Of a stretch of 41,031 nt of DNA, positions 1 through 8,770 are shown in pieces. Made by a program: the position numbers and the translations under genes. The stretch's first letter is position 1. Each line of letters begins with the position of its first letter. The notes beneath the pieces were generated by a model. It saw nothing but the letters and a program-made list of their open reading frames with translations, did no database searches and was not told the origin of the DNA. Source of the stretch: Cytobacillus firmus NBRC 15306 (GTDB lineage Bacteria > Bacillota > Bacilli > Bacillales > Cytobacillaceae); contig NZ_BCUY01000032.1 in NCBI RefSeq assembly GCF_001591465.1, positions 1 to 41,031 of the forward strand, read 5' to 3'.

Positions 1-165
1 GACATCAACTATTTTCTCCTCGCTGTCAAAAATTATAATTCCATCTTTTGAGTGAGAGAAAAGATTATATCCAGGCGAATTGCCGTTAGCCAATATATTC
101 TTTTCCTTTTCCAAAGTCTCAATCCTGGCATAGAGTCTCCTGATTTCCTGATTCATAATGACCAC
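1..165 (-). CDS. PAS-like sensory/regulatory protein, N-terminal fragment
   Basis: Only the first 55 codons lie in the window; the gene runs off the left edge. A GTG start at 165 is preferred because AGGAGG (173-178) lies 7 nt upstream. The ATG three codons later (156) would be 16 nt away. The protein opens with a short charged helix (QEIRRLYARIETLEKEKN) and continues with a stretch ending DGIIIFDSEEKIVDV, which resembles the first strands of a PAS fold (a ligand- or redox-sensing module). PAS proteins of this kind are usually kinases, cyclic-di-GMP enzymes or sigma-54 activators, but the output domain is outside the window. That this is a gene is fairly secure; PAS identity is tentative. Confidence 0.6.
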   Translation of the reverse strand, partial: MVIMNQEIRRLYARIETLEKEKNILANGNSPGYNLFSHSKDGIIIFDSEEKIVDV

Positions 166-292
166 TCTATTTCCTCCTATTGGGATTTGCAATTAATTAA
201 ATATTTCTACAAAATCAGATTAAAACCTTTAAATCTCAGAGAAAAATGGCTAAAATAATTTTTATATTAAGGGCTTTGGATAGAAAGGAAGA

Positions 293-316
293 GACATACC
301 CTATCACGAGTATGCC
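293..316 (-). terminator. Possible terminator after the chemoreceptor gene
   Basis: On the minus strand GGCATAC and GTATGTC form a 7-bp stem (one G-T pair) with a 9-nt loop, just past the chemoreceptor stop. A pyrimidine-rich stretch follows instead of a clean T run, so this is weak. Confidence 0.35.
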
Positions 317-322
317 TGGATT

Positions 323-2125
323 TTACAGTTTAAATTTTGCAATCATCTCATTTAATTGTTCTGCCAATTGCAACAGAGACTGTGCATTATCTGATATTTC
401 CTCCATTGAATGATTAGTCTGAGCCATTGATGCGCTCGTTTGTTCGATGCCTGCAGCAGATTCCTCAGATACTGCGGCAATATTGCCAATGGACTGATTC
501 ATATGTGAAGAATTAATTGAAACTTGCTCGAGGCTGCGGGAAATGTCGCTGACATTGGTGGACATTGAGTTAACTGCCTCATAAATTTTCTGGAATGTTT
601 GTCCTGTCAGTTGAATTTGCTCCGTTCCTTTTTCAACCTGAACATAGCCTGTTTGAAGTGACACGGCTACACTGTTCGACTCTGCTTGAATACCTCCGAC
701 AATCTTGGTGATATCTGAAACCGAATAGGATACCTGCTCAGCCAGCTTCCTCACCTCATCTGCCACGACTGCAAAACCTCTTCCGTGCTCACCGGCTCTG
801 GCAGCTTCAATTGCTGCGTTTAATGCGAGCAGGTTAGTCTGGTCAGCAATTTCCTTTATAACCTTAACTAACCTTGAGATTTGTTTGGTCTGATCATCCA
901 GTCCATTAACCTTGTCCACAGACGACTTCATAATCTGATTAATTAATCCCATTTGTTCCTGGGATTCTTTCATAAGCTTGTTTCCATCCTCAGTAAGCGA
1001 TAACACCTCAGTGGAAGCACTCTTGATTTCATCCCCGCTGTATGCTGCTTCTTTTACTTTTTCCAGGTACTCGTCCATCAATAAAGACAAACGTGTTGCA
1101 GAGCCAGCCTGATCCTCAACTCCTCCTGAAAGCTCCTGCATGGTTGAAGCAACCTGCTGACTGGCTGCTTTCACTTCATTTGCAGCAATATTCAGTTCTC
1201 CGCTTCTTTCTGTAACATATCCAGAAACTGCATTAATTTCCTGAATCATTGTCTGCAGTTTTACTTTCATGGAATTCATGGCTCTGCTAAGCTGTGCTAC
1301 CTCATCATTACCCTCATATTCCACTGAATCCGCATTGAGGTTTCCTTTTGCTATTTCATTTGAGAACTGTACGATCGAAGTTAATTTCTTTGAAATAATA
1401 CGTCCTATAAAAACAATACTTGCGATTCCAAGGAAAGCGGAAACGATTATTGAAATGCCAAGTACTATCAAAGTTAGAATAAGACTGGATTTTGCAGAAG
1501 ATACTGCCTTTTGCTGGTCCTCTTTCATCATGCTGCTAAGGGTATTCAATTTTTCAACCGTTTCAGAAATAATATTATCTGCCTGCAATTTCCCAAGCCT
1601 ATATTCTCTTTCATGCTGAAGTTTGACTTTTGGCTCAATAACGTCATGAAATAAACTGGTGATTTTTTGATCGTTTTCATCAATTTGCTTAAAAAGGTCT
1701 TTGGATTTCGCATTGTTGAGATCCGGCGAAATCTCCTTCTTTAATTTATTAAATTCCTCTGTCAGCTGGTCAAATGTCTTTAAATGTTTAGGATTGGAGT
1801 CAATGATAAAGTTTCCAATCGTGCTCCCTTTATGGTGAAATGTGGCCGCTGATTCACTAATTATAATGGCTTTTTCTCCAGAATCCTTAACAATCTCCAG
1901 TTTTGAGCTGGCAATTGTAAGCAGAAAAAAAGTAAGGACTGTTGAAACTGTGAATAGACCAATGGTCACAAAAAGAGCAACCCCATATTTCTGGCCAAGC
2001 TTCAGGTTCTTCCACCAGCTTGTGCCGGCAATTTTATTAAAAAACTTGCCTATATCAAACTTTTTAGACTTAGATGAGGCTTTTCGTTCCTTCTTTCCTG
2101 ATTTGAATTTCCTTACCCCTTTCAA
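323..2125 (-). CDS. Methyl-accepting chemotaxis protein
   Basis: Transmembrane chemoreceptor that signals to CheW/CheA and biases flagellar rotation. The likely start is the TTG at 2125 (600 aa), because a GGGGG-type ribosome site sits 6-7 nt upstream. An ATG at 2164 would add 13 residues but has no such site. Layout: basic cytoplasmic N-terminus (about 1-45), first membrane helix (48-72), an extracytoplasmic four-helix-type sensor of about 140 residues, second membrane helix (214-240), HAMP linker (about 241-295), then a long coiled-coil signalling domain. The CheA/CheW-binding hairpin tip is clear ([19 protein letters not shown], then [18 protein letters not shown]). It is a lone gene with its own promoter candidate. 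The ligand cannot be read from the sequence. Confidence 0.93.
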   Translation of the reverse strand: MKGVRKFKSGKKERKASSKSKKFDIGKFFNKIAGTSWWKNLKLGQKYGVALFVTIGLFTVSTVLTFFLLTIASSKLEIVKDSGEKAIIISESAATFHHKGSTIGNFIIDSNPKHLKTFDQLTEEFNKLKKEISPDLNNAKSKDLFKQIDENDQKITSLFHDVIEPKVKLQHEREYRLGKLQADNIISETVEKLNTLSSMMKEDQQKAVSSAKSSLILTLIVLGISIIVSAFLGIASIVFIGRIISKKLTSIVQFSNEIAKGNLNADSVEYEGNDEVAQLSRAMNSMKVKLQTMIQEINAVSGYVTERSGELNIAANEVKAASQQVASTMQELSGGVEDQAGSATRLSLLMDEYLEKVKEAAYSGDEIKSASTEVLSLTEDGNKLMKESQEQMGLINQIMKSSVDKVNGLDDQTKQISRLVKVIKEIADQTNLLALNAAIEAARAGEHGRGFAVVADEVRKLAEQVSYSVSDITKIVGGIQAESNSVAVSLQTGYVQVEKGTEQIQLTGQTFQKIYEAVNSMSTNVSDISRSLEQVSINSSHMNQSIGNIAAVSEESAAGIEQTSASMAQTNHSMEEISDNAQSLLQLAEQLNEMIAKFKL

Positions 2126-2209
2126 ATTACTTCCCCCTTTGTGATTTAAACCAGATGCGAACAATTGAACTAGTTTATTTATGATTCTTTTTTACTATTC
2201 TTTCAATTC

Positions 2210-2238
2210 ATTATAATAGAACAAAAAAGACATTTGAA
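2210..2238 (-). promoter_or_regulatory. Candidate sigma-A promoter for the chemoreceptor
   Basis: On the minus strand TTCAAA (2233-2238) and TATAAT (2210-2215) are 17 bp apart. The -10 is perfect and the -35 matches 4 of 6. I saw no sigma-D motility promoter here. Confidence 0.45.
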
Positions 2239-2401
2239 GATTATTTTTCCAATTTATTTTAATCTGGCACTTCTCAGGGGCTTTCCCCTTTATGATTTTT
2301 TTCCTGGGAAGCGCAGCTTTTTAAAGATTGGCAGACTAAATTAACTGCTACCATTTATCTGAAACAAAAATGACAATCAGTTCAAGAATTTTGAAACAGG
2401 C

Positions 2402-2429
2402 TTGCAAAAAGATTTCTCAGCCTTATAAT
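2402..2429 (+). promoter_or_regulatory. Candidate sigma-A promoter for the acyltransferase
   Basis: TTGCAA (2402-2407) and a perfect TATAAT (2424-2429) with a 16-bp spacer, about 190 nt upstream of the start codon. Confidence 0.5.
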
Positions 2430-2622
2430 ATATGAGTTGGATGGCCGTTTTTTTATACAACAGAGTTTTAATTATTATGTTACAGTTATTTCAGAACTTT
2501 TTTAATTTACTTTTTCTGTAAATAAAACCTCCTATTTACACGAGAAATGAAGTTTGCTTCATGTTAAAGTGGGTAAAGACATAGAGAATATTTTTTTGGG
2601 GGTCTTTAATAGAGGAGGACAT

Positions 2623-3663
2623 ATGAAACAACGTGACTTTTACTTCGACAATGCTAAGTTTATCTTGATCTTCTTTGTCGTTTTCGGGCATTTGCTCCGC
2701 TCTTTTATTGAAGATAATGAGACAATTTATACAGTATATAAAGTGATTTATACGTTCCATATGCCGGCATTTATATTGGTATCCGGTTTTTTTGCAAAAG
2801 GCTTTTATAAAAAAGGCTATATAAAGAAAATTGCCAAAAAGCTTATACTGCCGTATATCATTTTCCAGGTTATTTATTCCGTTTTTTATTACTTTTTATA
2901 TAATAAAGGCACCTTTGAGCTGGATCCTTTTAACCCGCATTGGTCATTATGGTTCCTGATCAGCATGTTCTGCTGGAATATCATGCTTTTATTCTTCGCA
3001 AAGTATAAAGCGGTTTACTCCCTCGCAGCTGCCTTTATCATAGGGCTTGCTGTTGGATATGCTGATTGGATTTCAAACTATTTAAGTTTATCAAGGACGT
3101 TTGTGTTCTTCCCTTTATTTTTATTGGGATACTATTTAAAGAAAGAGCATTTATATGCTCTATTCCAGCCGAAGTTCAGGATTAGTGCGTTCGCTATTTT
3201 TGCTGTGGTCTTTATCGGCTTTTATCTTTACCCTGAAGTGGATTACAAATGGCTGCTTGGGTCGAAGCCATACACTGAAATGGGGGCAGCATCCATTGGA
3301 GCAGTTTTTATGAGATTGGGCTTTTATATCCTAAGCCTAATTATGGTATTTAGCTTCTTTGCTTTCGTACCGCGCAAACAATATTTCTTTACTAATTTAG
3401 GGAAGAATACACTTTATGTCTATCTGCTGCATGGGTTCTTTGTTCGGGTATTCAGAGAAAGTGATATACAGGGCTTTTTCACTAAACCGGAAAACTTCCT
3501 GCTGCTTGCCGGCATATCACTGCTGCTGACCTTGCTTCTCTCAAGCAAACTGATTACATCATTTGCACAGCCTATCATTGAACTGAAGACATCACAGCTT
3601 AAGAAGCTGAAAGATAGATCAAGGGCATATGCGAGATTTTATCGTAAAAAACTTACAAGTTAG
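2623..3663 (+). CDS. Membrane acyltransferase family 3 protein
   Basis: Integral membrane protein of the acyltransferase-3 group (fucose 4-O-acetylase-like), 346 aa. Such enzymes usually move O-acetyl groups onto surface polysaccharides or secondary polymers. The ATG at 2623 is chosen because AGAGGAGG lies just upstream; the frame stays open to 2554 but has no ribosome site there. The family opening is clear: RDFYFDNAKFILIFFVVFGH carries the conserved Asp and the His of the first helix, followed by TFHMPAFILVSGFFAKG. About ten hydrophobic helices follow, and the C-terminus is basic and cytoplasmic-looking (KKLKDRSRAYARFYRKK). It is monocistronic, with its own promoter candidate and a terminator right after the stop. 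The acceptor is unknown. Confidence 0.85.
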   Translation: MKQRDFYFDNAKFILIFFVVFGHLLRSFIEDNETIYTVYKVIYTFHMPAFILVSGFFAKGFYKKGYIKKIAKKLILPYIIFQVIYSVFYYFLYNKGTFELDPFNPHWSLWFLISMFCWNIMLLFFAKYKAVYSLAAAFIIGLAVGYADWISNYLSLSRTFVFFPLFLLGYYLKKEHLYALFQPKFRISAFAIFAVVFIGFYLYPEVDYKWLLGSKPYTEMGAASIGAVFMRLGFYILSLIMVFSFFAFVPRKQYFFTNLGKNTLYVYLLHGFFVRVFRESDIQGFFTKPENFLLLAGISLLLTLLLSSKLITSFAQPIIELKTSQLKKLKDRSRAYARFYRKKLTS

Positions 3664-3669
3664 ATCAGA

Positions 3670-3697
3670 AACCGGTCATGTCTTAATGGCCGGTTTT
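3670..3697 (+). terminator. Rho-independent terminator of the acyltransferase gene
   Basis: AACCGGTCA and TGGCCGGTT pair around a TGTCTTAA loop, followed by TTTTACTTT. It lies 6 nt after the stop codon. Confidence 0.8.
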
Positions 3698-3780
3698 ACT
3701 TTAAGCATAACCATTGACCATTTTTGATTATGGGATTATAATAAGTAACTGTACTTCACACAATATAATTATGCCAACAT

Positions 3781-3854
3781 GTCTCAGTAGCTCAGCTGGA
3801 TAGAGCGACAGCCTCCTAAGCTGTAGGTCGTGAGTTCGAATCTCGCCTGGGACG
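3781..3854 (+). tRNA. tRNA-Arg (anticodon CCT)
   Basis: A complete cloverleaf can be folded by eye: acceptor arms GTCTCAG/CTGGGAC, D arm GCTC..GAGC, anticodon stem ACAGC/GCTGT with loop CTCCTAA, and T arm GTGAG-TTCGAAT-CTCGC. The loop gives anticodon CCT, which reads the rare arginine codon AGG. Discriminator base is G; CCA is not encoded. The 3' half (from 3822) is repeated exactly at 10619-10659, so this gene is the integration target of the adjacent element and its 3' end was regenerated on insertion. Confidence 0.95.
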
Positions 3855-3862
3855 CTACAAAA
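3822..3862 (+). repeat. attL: 41-bp direct repeat (tRNA-Arg 3' end)
   Basis: Begins in the anticodon stem (TGTAGGTCG...) and runs 8 nt past the tRNA end (...GCTACAAAA). It is identical over 41 bp to 10619-10659, in the same orientation. Overlap of the repeat with a tRNA 3' half is the usual signature of a tyrosine-recombinase attachment site. Confidence 0.9.
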
Positions 3863-3868
3863 GAAAAG

Positions 3869-3906
3869 CGCAAAACCCTTTTATATCAAGGGTTTTGCGT
3901 TTTTTA
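3869..3906 (+). terminator. Strong terminator brought in by the element, after tRNA-Arg
   Basis: CGCAAAACCCTT and AAGGGTTTTGCG form a perfect 12-bp stem with a 7-nt loop and a T run. The opposite strand has CTTTTCTTTT after the stem, so it may also end the ger operon. It lies just inside the left repeat and so stands in for the original tRNA terminator, now stranded at 10662. Confidence 0.85.
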
Positions 3907-3983
3907 TTCTATTTAATTTGAGTAGTCATAAACCTTTGAATTCCAAGTTTTGGGTCGGTTTGGGGTTGGAACGAAATTTTTTC

Positions 3984-5114
3984 CTAATTAACTGCTCCAG
4001 GCCTCTTAATTTCTACAGTTATATTTGGCATTATCTTTAGTGCAGAGTACTTCTCACTTAATTCTTCATTGCTTAAATGAGTATATTTCCTTAAACTTTT
4101 TATTTTTCTTCCAATTCCTATGGGATCTGTTTCTAAGATTTTTAATTCCTCAAGAATTTTCTCGAATTCATTATTAAGTTCTTCACCAATCAAGCGCTCT
4201 AATTTTCTCGTTGATTCTTTATCAATTATGGAAGCGGATGGCTGAATTTCTATTATTGAAACTGAAATAGACGCGTTTAAGTTTACTATTTCATTATTAA
4301 CTACCTCAATTTCTCCCTGATAATTGATAGGGTGTAAGGTTATTTTATACTTTTCATTTTCTGCATTCTCAGAGATAAGCACTCCAGTTTTCTCTAATTT
4401 ATCAGAAGGTATCGTTAAGGTTAAATCCCCTAAGAAAGCATTGTTGTTAGTGAATAATTTTATGTAGAAGGTTTTAATTAAAGAGATAGAATCAACCATT
4501 TTATCATCCTTGAATAATGCTACTCCTTCTATAAAAGGTGCTTCACCTTTAATATTTTTTATAATAGGCAGCGTAGGATCAATGCCGCTCTCATATAATG
4601 CGGAAATAAAGTCATGCAAGTTAGAGTTTATTAACATTTCTTTTTTCTCATGTTTGTCCAGTAACTGATACATATAAGAACCCATTTCCGGAAACTCCTC
4701 ATATTCTTTACTATTTATCGTTTCCTCCGACTTGTCTGTGATCGCTAAGAATATGAAGGGATTTATCCTGGTGTCCCTCAGCATTGTATCAAGAAATGAA
4801 AATAACCCTTCCTCGGCAATTTGCTTATCAAATAGGATGGTTCTTAATTGTCCAGAGGAAATGTCATGGCTTGTTTGCTGCTCCAGCCTTTGTCGAATTT
4901 CTTTACTGGTAGAACCCTCAGCTGAAATGGTAGTACTTGTCTTTCCCTGTGAACGGTCAAATTGCAAAAGACTAATTGTGCCTTTGTAAGTCTCATCATC
5001 AAGTAAGTCAAAACCAAGAATAGTTGAAATACCCTGCATCTCGATTATTTTGCTTGGAGGGACACAAGATGTACAGATAAGGGTACTAACCAAAATAAAG
5101 AATCTTAATTTCAT
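3984..5114 (-). CDS. Spore germination lipoprotein, GerC subunit (Ger(x)C family)
   Basis: C subunit of a GerA-type nutrient germinant receptor, a lipoprotein on the outer face of the spore inner membrane. The 376-aa product starts with a signal peptide (KLRFFILVSTLICTSC) whose Cys17 fits lipid attachment, although the -3 position is Cys rather than the usual Leu. The rest is hydrophilic alpha/beta with family-like stretches such as ISTILGFDLLDDETYKGTIS, SGQLRTILFDKQIAEEGL and DTMLRDTRINPFIFLAITD. Length is typical for the family (about 370-400 aa). The start is 14 nt after the gerB stop, so the two are surely co-transcribed. This is the last gene before the left attachment site. Confidence 0.93.
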   Translation of the reverse strand: MKLRFFILVSTLICTSCVPPSKIIEMQGISTILGFDLLDDETYKGTISLLQFDRSQGKTSTTISAEGSTSKEIRQRLEQQTSHDISSGQLRTILFDKQIAEEGLFSFLDTMLRDTRINPFIFLAITDKSEETINSKEYEEFPEMGSYMYQLLDKHEKKEMLINSNLHDFISALYESGIDPTLPIIKNIKGEAPFIEGVALFKDDKMVDSISLIKTFYIKLFTNNNAFLGDLTLTIPSDKLEKTGVLISENAENEKYKITLHPINYQGEIEVVNNEIVNLNASISVSIIEIQPSASIIDKESTRKLERLIGEELNNEFEKILEELKILETDPIGIGRKIKSLRKYTHLSNEELSEKYSALKIMPNITVEIKRPGAVN

Positions 5115-5128
5115 TATTTCAACTCCCC

Positions 5129-6211
5129 TTATGAACGACCAACGATTTTTGATTTAATGGTAATGATGCCATATAAAACTACAGGGTATACAAACCATAA
5201 AAAAAATCCAATTTGAGCAACTTTATCTATAAAATAATCATTATCAACTCTTTTGGTGATAAAAAAACTGCAGATAAAAATGATAATTGAAATTATCCAT
5301 ATTCCATATTTCTGCTTTATGCGAAAAATCTGTTTAACACCATTAGAAGATAAAAATAACGAAATACACAAGTTAGGAAAAATTACGATTATCCATATTG
5401 AAACTACTATAAATTCAAAGCGCTCAATAAACGGAAAACGAATAGTACTGATAATGCTGACAAATGGCCAGATATTCACCTCTAATTCTTTTGAGCTAAA
5501 AAACAATATAGAGAAAATGGTAATGATTAAAACAAGAAATGTTGTAAACCATACTGCCAGTTGACTGTATAAGTGTACTTTATTTTTCTCCTTGAAAAAT
5601 GGAAAAAGAAAAAGTAACGCCTCGAAGCCTAACATTGTATAAGTACTTTTGTAGACTCCATTCATAATTTCAGTCGGACTAGTCGATAAAATGGGTAATA
5701 TTCTATCGAGATTTAAACTTTGAAGAGGTTGATACAATACGAATAACATCCATATGAAAATAATAAAAGATAAAAAACAAATACCAGCAACAACTCTGAA
5801 TCCGCCAGACACACCATAAATTGTTATCAAAACTAATGACAGGACACCGACCCATTCATAGAGACCTTCATAACCCCACGTAAGTGATAGTTCAACATAA
5901 CTTATGGTGATTGAATAATGAACTGCCATAAAGTAAACGACAATTACGACATTAATGATGCTGCCAAACATACGTCCAAATAAATTTTCATGTATTTCAA
6001 ATAGCGTACGATTTTCATTCTGTTTAAGTATGGATATCATTATCCAAGTTATAAAGCTAATTGCTATACCAGACAGTAAAACCGAAATCCAAGCATCTTT
6101 CTTAGATTCTAAGTACACGATCCTCGGAGCTCCAAGGATACCCATACCAAATTGAGATGTGTGTATAATAAAAAAGGCCATAAAGGCATTGACAATGGCA
6201 TTTGACTTCAT
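5129..6211 (-). CDS. Spore germination permease-like GerB subunit
   Basis: B subunit of a GerA-type receptor. It belongs to the spore-germination branch of the amino acid/polyamine/organocation (APC) superfamily and is thought to bind the germinant. I take the ATG at 6211 (360 aa), which has AGGTGG just upstream; an in-frame TTG at 6223 lacks a ribosome site. About ten membrane helices are visible, starting with a family-like N-terminus (FGMGILGAPRIVYLESKKDA). It lies 37 nt after gerA and 14 nt before gerC. The germinant cannot be read from sequence. Confidence 0.93.
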   Translation of the reverse strand: MKSNAIVNAFMAFFIIHTSQFGMGILGAPRIVYLESKKDAWISVLLSGIAISFITWIMISILKQNENRTLFEIHENLFGRMFGSIINVVIVVYFMAVHYSITISYVELSLTWGYEGLYEWVGVLSLVLITIYGVSGGFRVVAGICFLSFIIFIWMLFVLYQPLQSLNLDRILPILSTSPTEIMNGVYKSTYTMLGFEALLFLFPFFKEKNKVHLYSQLAVWFTTFLVLIITIFSILFFSSKELEVNIWPFVSIISTIRFPFIERFEFIVVSIWIIVIFPNLCISLFLSSNGVKQIFRIKQKYGIWIISIIIFICSFFITKRVDNDYFIDKVAQIGFFLWFVYPVVLYGIITIKSKIVGRS

Positions 6212-6248
6212 TTTCCACCTCAAATTTCATGTGAATTTGAACTTTTTA

Positions 6249-7691
6249 TTACCTCTCCCTTATTCGAATTGTATCTTTTGGGCGATTGACTACAGGGCGT
6301 TTGGTATAAAAATGGTGGGGGAGCCGAAATAGAAAGTATTTAAAATCCTCCTTTCTGAACGGATATAATGGCGCAAGATAGGGCTTATTTAAAGACGTAA
6401 GCTTTAACAAATGAACCATTAGTATACAAACACTAATCATAATCCCATTCAAACCCCATAAACCAGCCAAAATAATACATGGAAATCTTGCTATCCGAAT
6501 CGCAGTACCCATTTCATAAATAGGAGCCAGAAAAGCCCCTAAGGCACTGAAGGCAACAATAATAATTAAAATATTACTTGTTAATCCTGCCTCAACTGTA
6601 GCTTGGCCTACAACAATTCCTCCAACAATCCCCATTGTTTGACCTACTTTAGAAGGGAGTCGTGCACCAGCTTCTCTAAGTAATTCAATTAATAATTCAA
6701 GTAAAAGAGCTTCTAATAAAGGTGGAAAAGGAACTTGTGAGCGCGATTGTCCTATTATAATCAACAATTTAGAAGGTATCAGTTCAAAATGATAGGTCAT
6801 TGTAGCTACATAGAATGCAGTTAAAAATAAAGATACTATCATAGCAAAAATTCGAGTAAATCGTATAAATGTACTTAGCGACCATCTTAAATAGATATCT
6901 TCTGTTGATTCAAAGAACGAAAAAAAGTTAGCTGGCCCAATAATAGCTACTGGACTGCCATCCATAAATACACCAATTCTTCCGTTCAAAATCGAGTAAA
7001 TAAATCGATCGGGTAATTCTGTTAATAGAAGCTGCGGAAAAAATGTATAGTGATCGTCTTCTAGGCATTGCGCTAAAACTGAACTGTCATTAATATTATC
7101 TGGTTTTATTTTTTCTAATCTTTCTTTAAGGTTATTTAGTGTTTCATCATTTGCTATATCTTTTATATATACGATTCTTACTTCCTTCTTAACACGTTCC
7201 CCAATTGTTAAGCTATCAGTACACAAATTATAATCATTAAGGTTTTGCCTGATAATCTTGATATTTGATGATAATGACTCTGTAAAGGATATCTTAGGTC
7301 CATATACTAATGATTCTGTTTCTGCCTTCTCAATTGATCTTTCAAGAGTATTATTGCAATTTACCATAAAACCTTTTTTCTCATTTAAGAAATAAATATA
7401 AGAAAATCCTTTTAAAAGAGATGAGATGAACTCATTCTTTTCGTTTTCAGTTTTTATTTCCTCAATTGGTATGTTATTAACCAAATAAGTGTAATTTAAG
7501 TGTTTTTCTGGAATTGTTTGCATGTATTTAATAACATATTCATTTAGGACTTCCTGATTTATTAAATTCTTCATAAAAACGATTTGAATAGTTTGCCTTC
7601 CTAATTCCATTTTTCTACACATCAAATCTGGCGAGTCATTAAGTATGGTTCTTATTTCCTGATAATCCAGGAAGACATTTTTGCTTTTCAT
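6249..7691 (-). CDS. Spore germination protein, GerA subunit
   Basis: A subunit of a GerA-type receptor, 480 aa. A large hydrophilic N-terminal half (about residues 1-270) is followed by a C-terminal membrane half with about five or six helices. Family hallmarks include the stretch RIGVFMDGSPVAIIGPANFF before the first membrane helix, the PFPPLLEALLLELLIELLREAG segment and the GIVGGIVVGQATVEAG motif. The start is supported by AGGGTAGG about 6 nt upstream. It is first in a three-gene gerA-gerB-gerC operon. I found no convincing sigma-G promoter in the 110 nt upstream. The operon is complete with no stops, so it could encode a working receptor despite lying in a decayed element. Confidence 0.95.
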   Translation of the reverse strand: MKSKNVFLDYQEIRTILNDSPDLMCRKMELGRQTIQIVFMKNLINQEVLNEYVIKYMQTIPEKHLNYTYLVNNIPIEEIKTENEKNEFISSLLKGFSYIYFLNEKKGFMVNCNNTLERSIEKAETESLVYGPKISFTESLSSNIKIIRQNLNDYNLCTDSLTIGERVKKEVRIVYIKDIANDETLNNLKERLEKIKPDNINDSSVLAQCLEDDHYTFFPQLLLTELPDRFIYSILNGRIGVFMDGSPVAIIGPANFFSFFESTEDIYLRWSLSTFIRFTRIFAMIVSLFLTAFYVATMTYHFELIPSKLLIIIGQSRSQVPFPPLLEALLLELLIELLREAGARLPSKVGQTMGIVGGIVVGQATVEAGLTSNILIIIVAFSALGAFLAPIYEMGTAIRIARFPCIILAGLWGLNGIMISVCILMVHLLKLTSLNKPYLAPLYPFRKEDFKYFLFRLPHHFYTKRPVVNRPKDTIRIRER

Positions 7692-8078
7692 TTGTAACCT
7701 ACCCTTTAATCATTTCTTTTAGTTTTTGTTTCAGGGAAGAATTTATACGCAGTAGCAGAAAACACGCGTTAAAATATTTAGATCAATTTTAAATTTTTCA
7801 CAATTAATACACAAGGACTCTCCTTACACCTAGCCAATTATTGTCAGGAGAGGGATAAAATTGATAAGCTCAAAGGCATTAATCCTCATTGCCATGTTTG
7901 TAAGGAGCAATTAAAAGTAGGTGTTCGTGTTGTGATGGATAGAACCTTAAAAGGAGTTATACACACTACATGCAACAACCTACCGCAAATGGAAATAGAA
8001 GATCAGGGTTGATTCGAAGAAGTAGTCTTAAGAAATCAATTGTGGCTAAATCAATAAATCATATGGTATTACATTAAA
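7692..8078. other. Gap between gerA and a small HTH ORF inside the element
   Basis: Apart from one small cysteine-containing ORF (7860-8012, listed separately), this 387-bp AT-rich stretch contains nothing I can assign. The ger operon promoter should lie in its first 150 nt, but no clear sigma-G or sigma-A pair is seen. Confidence 0.4.
7860..8012 (+). CDS. Possible small cysteine-motif protein (unusual start or gene fragment)
   Basis: A 50-codon reading frame ending TGA at 8012 has coherent composition: GINPHCHVCKEQLKVGVRVV, then MDRTLKGVIHTTCNN. The C-x2-C plus a later Cys suggests a small zinc-binding knuckle. No ATG, GTG or TTG opens the frame. CAGGAGAGG sits 5 nt before an ATT codon at 7860, which would be a rare start. 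Otherwise it is the 3' remnant of a longer phage gene. I do not recognise the family. Confidence 0.3.
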   Translation: MDKLKGINPHCHVCKEQLKVGVRVVMDRTLKGVIHTTCNNLPQMEIEDQG

Positions 8079-8342
8079 ATGAAATTACTGGATGAAATTA
8101 AGCGACTTTACTACGATGAAAAAATGTCACTAAGGCAAGTAGCCGGTATAGTTGGAATCCAAGCAAAAACGGTGATTAAATACCTAAACAAAAATACTGC
8201 AGGTACAAGAGAAATGAAATTAGCATGCCAACTGTTTCAGATATTATACGAAGAAAGACCTGGAAGCACATATAAAGCCCCTCACAATTTAGAAGGACTT
8301 TTATACTTTTTTGCTAATTCACTATTATTAAGTATCATTTAG
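8079..8342 (+). CDS. Small helix-turn-helix protein, possibly a fragment
   Basis: An 87-aa ORF. Residues about 5-38 (EIKRLYYDEKMSLRQVAGIV then GIQAKTVIKYLNKN) read as a simple helix-turn-helix of the kind found in resolvases, phage regulators and homing-endonuclease DNA-binding modules. The remainder (YEERPGSTYKAPHNLEGLLY) has no family I recognise. The ribosome site is poor (ACATTAAA before ATG), which suggests a fragment of a larger gene or weak expression. It lies opposite in strand to the phage lysis and ger genes. Confidence 0.45.
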   Translation: MKLLDEIKRLYYDEKMSLRQVAGIVGIQAKTVIKYLNKNTAGTREMKLACQLFQILYEERPGSTYKAPHNLEGLLYFFANSLLLSII

Positions 8343-8347
8343 TTCTC

Positions 8348-8500
8348 CTAACCATTCCTTTTTTGAGTATTATAAATGTACTTTACCATCTGCATAGTTT
8401 TAAGACCCAAGGCTGTAATAATTAGGGTATATATTGTTGTTAAAAGTATTGCAGAATATCCTAAATATGTAATGTTGCCTGTTGTTTTAGAAAATCTCAA
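8348..8500 (-). CDS. Tiny single-pass membrane protein upstream of the ger operon
   Basis: A 50-aa ORF starting with TTG at 8500. AAAGGAAGTGG lies 4 nt upstream of it, a strong site for so short an ORF. The product is MRFSKTTGNITYLGYSA, then a hydrophobic helix (ILLTTIYTLIITALGL), then a basic tail (KYIYNTQKRNG). It is on the same strand as, and about 650 bp upstream of, gerA. Some germinant-receptor loci have an extra small membrane D subunit, but those usually have two helices, so any link is speculation. It could equally be a phage lysis or superinfection-type peptide. Confidence 0.5.
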   Translation of the reverse strand: MRFSKTTGNITYLGYSAILLTTIYTLIITALGLKTMQMVKYIYNTQKRNG

Positions 8501-8596
8501 AAGGTCCACTTCCTTTGTATGATATTGTATTATAATGTTCCCACCATAAAAGCTTCTATGTATTACAAAATTCTTTTATCAAATTCTTCATATGTG

Positions 8597-8622
8597 AAGC
8601 CCCTCTCTAGTGAGAAGGGCTT
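8597..8622. terminator. Strong hairpin, possible lysis-cassette terminator without T tract
   Basis: AAGCCCCTCTC and GAGAAGGGCTT form an 11-bp stem (one G-T pair) with a 4-nt loop. Neither side has a T run, so it may be an eroded terminator downstream of the amidase gene (minus strand) or an RNA-stabilising hairpin. Confidence 0.4.
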
Positions 8623-8770
8623 TAAACTGATAGCCTAACCGGGAACTATAATTTCCCCTGTCTTTTATTTCTATCAAGGTCAAAAACCAGACAATGAATC
8701 CAAACCTAACGGTACTCACTACAATTCCATCACCTGCTGCCACGGAGGGGTGGATATTTCTTAACTACGC

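Larger units (their letters stand above)
2126..2622. other. Intergenic region between divergent genes
   Basis: This 497-bp stretch separates the chemoreceptor (minus) from the acyltransferase (plus). It holds one promoter candidate for each, listed separately. A short hairpin (AGGGG-CTTT-CCCCT near 2276-2289) with a T-rich tail has no gene upstream to terminate. I see no further coding sequence; short ORFs here lack ribosome sites. Confidence 0.5.
8343..8770. other. Region between HTH ORF and amidase
   Basis: This 428-bp stretch holds one tiny minus-strand membrane ORF (8348-8500) and one strong hairpin (8597-8622), both listed. I see nothing else assignable in it. Confidence 0.4.

Noticed and set aside
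2276-2289. GGGG/CCCC hairpin with T-rich tail as a terminator
   Set aside because: No gene on the plus strand ends upstream of it and the stem is only 5 bp.
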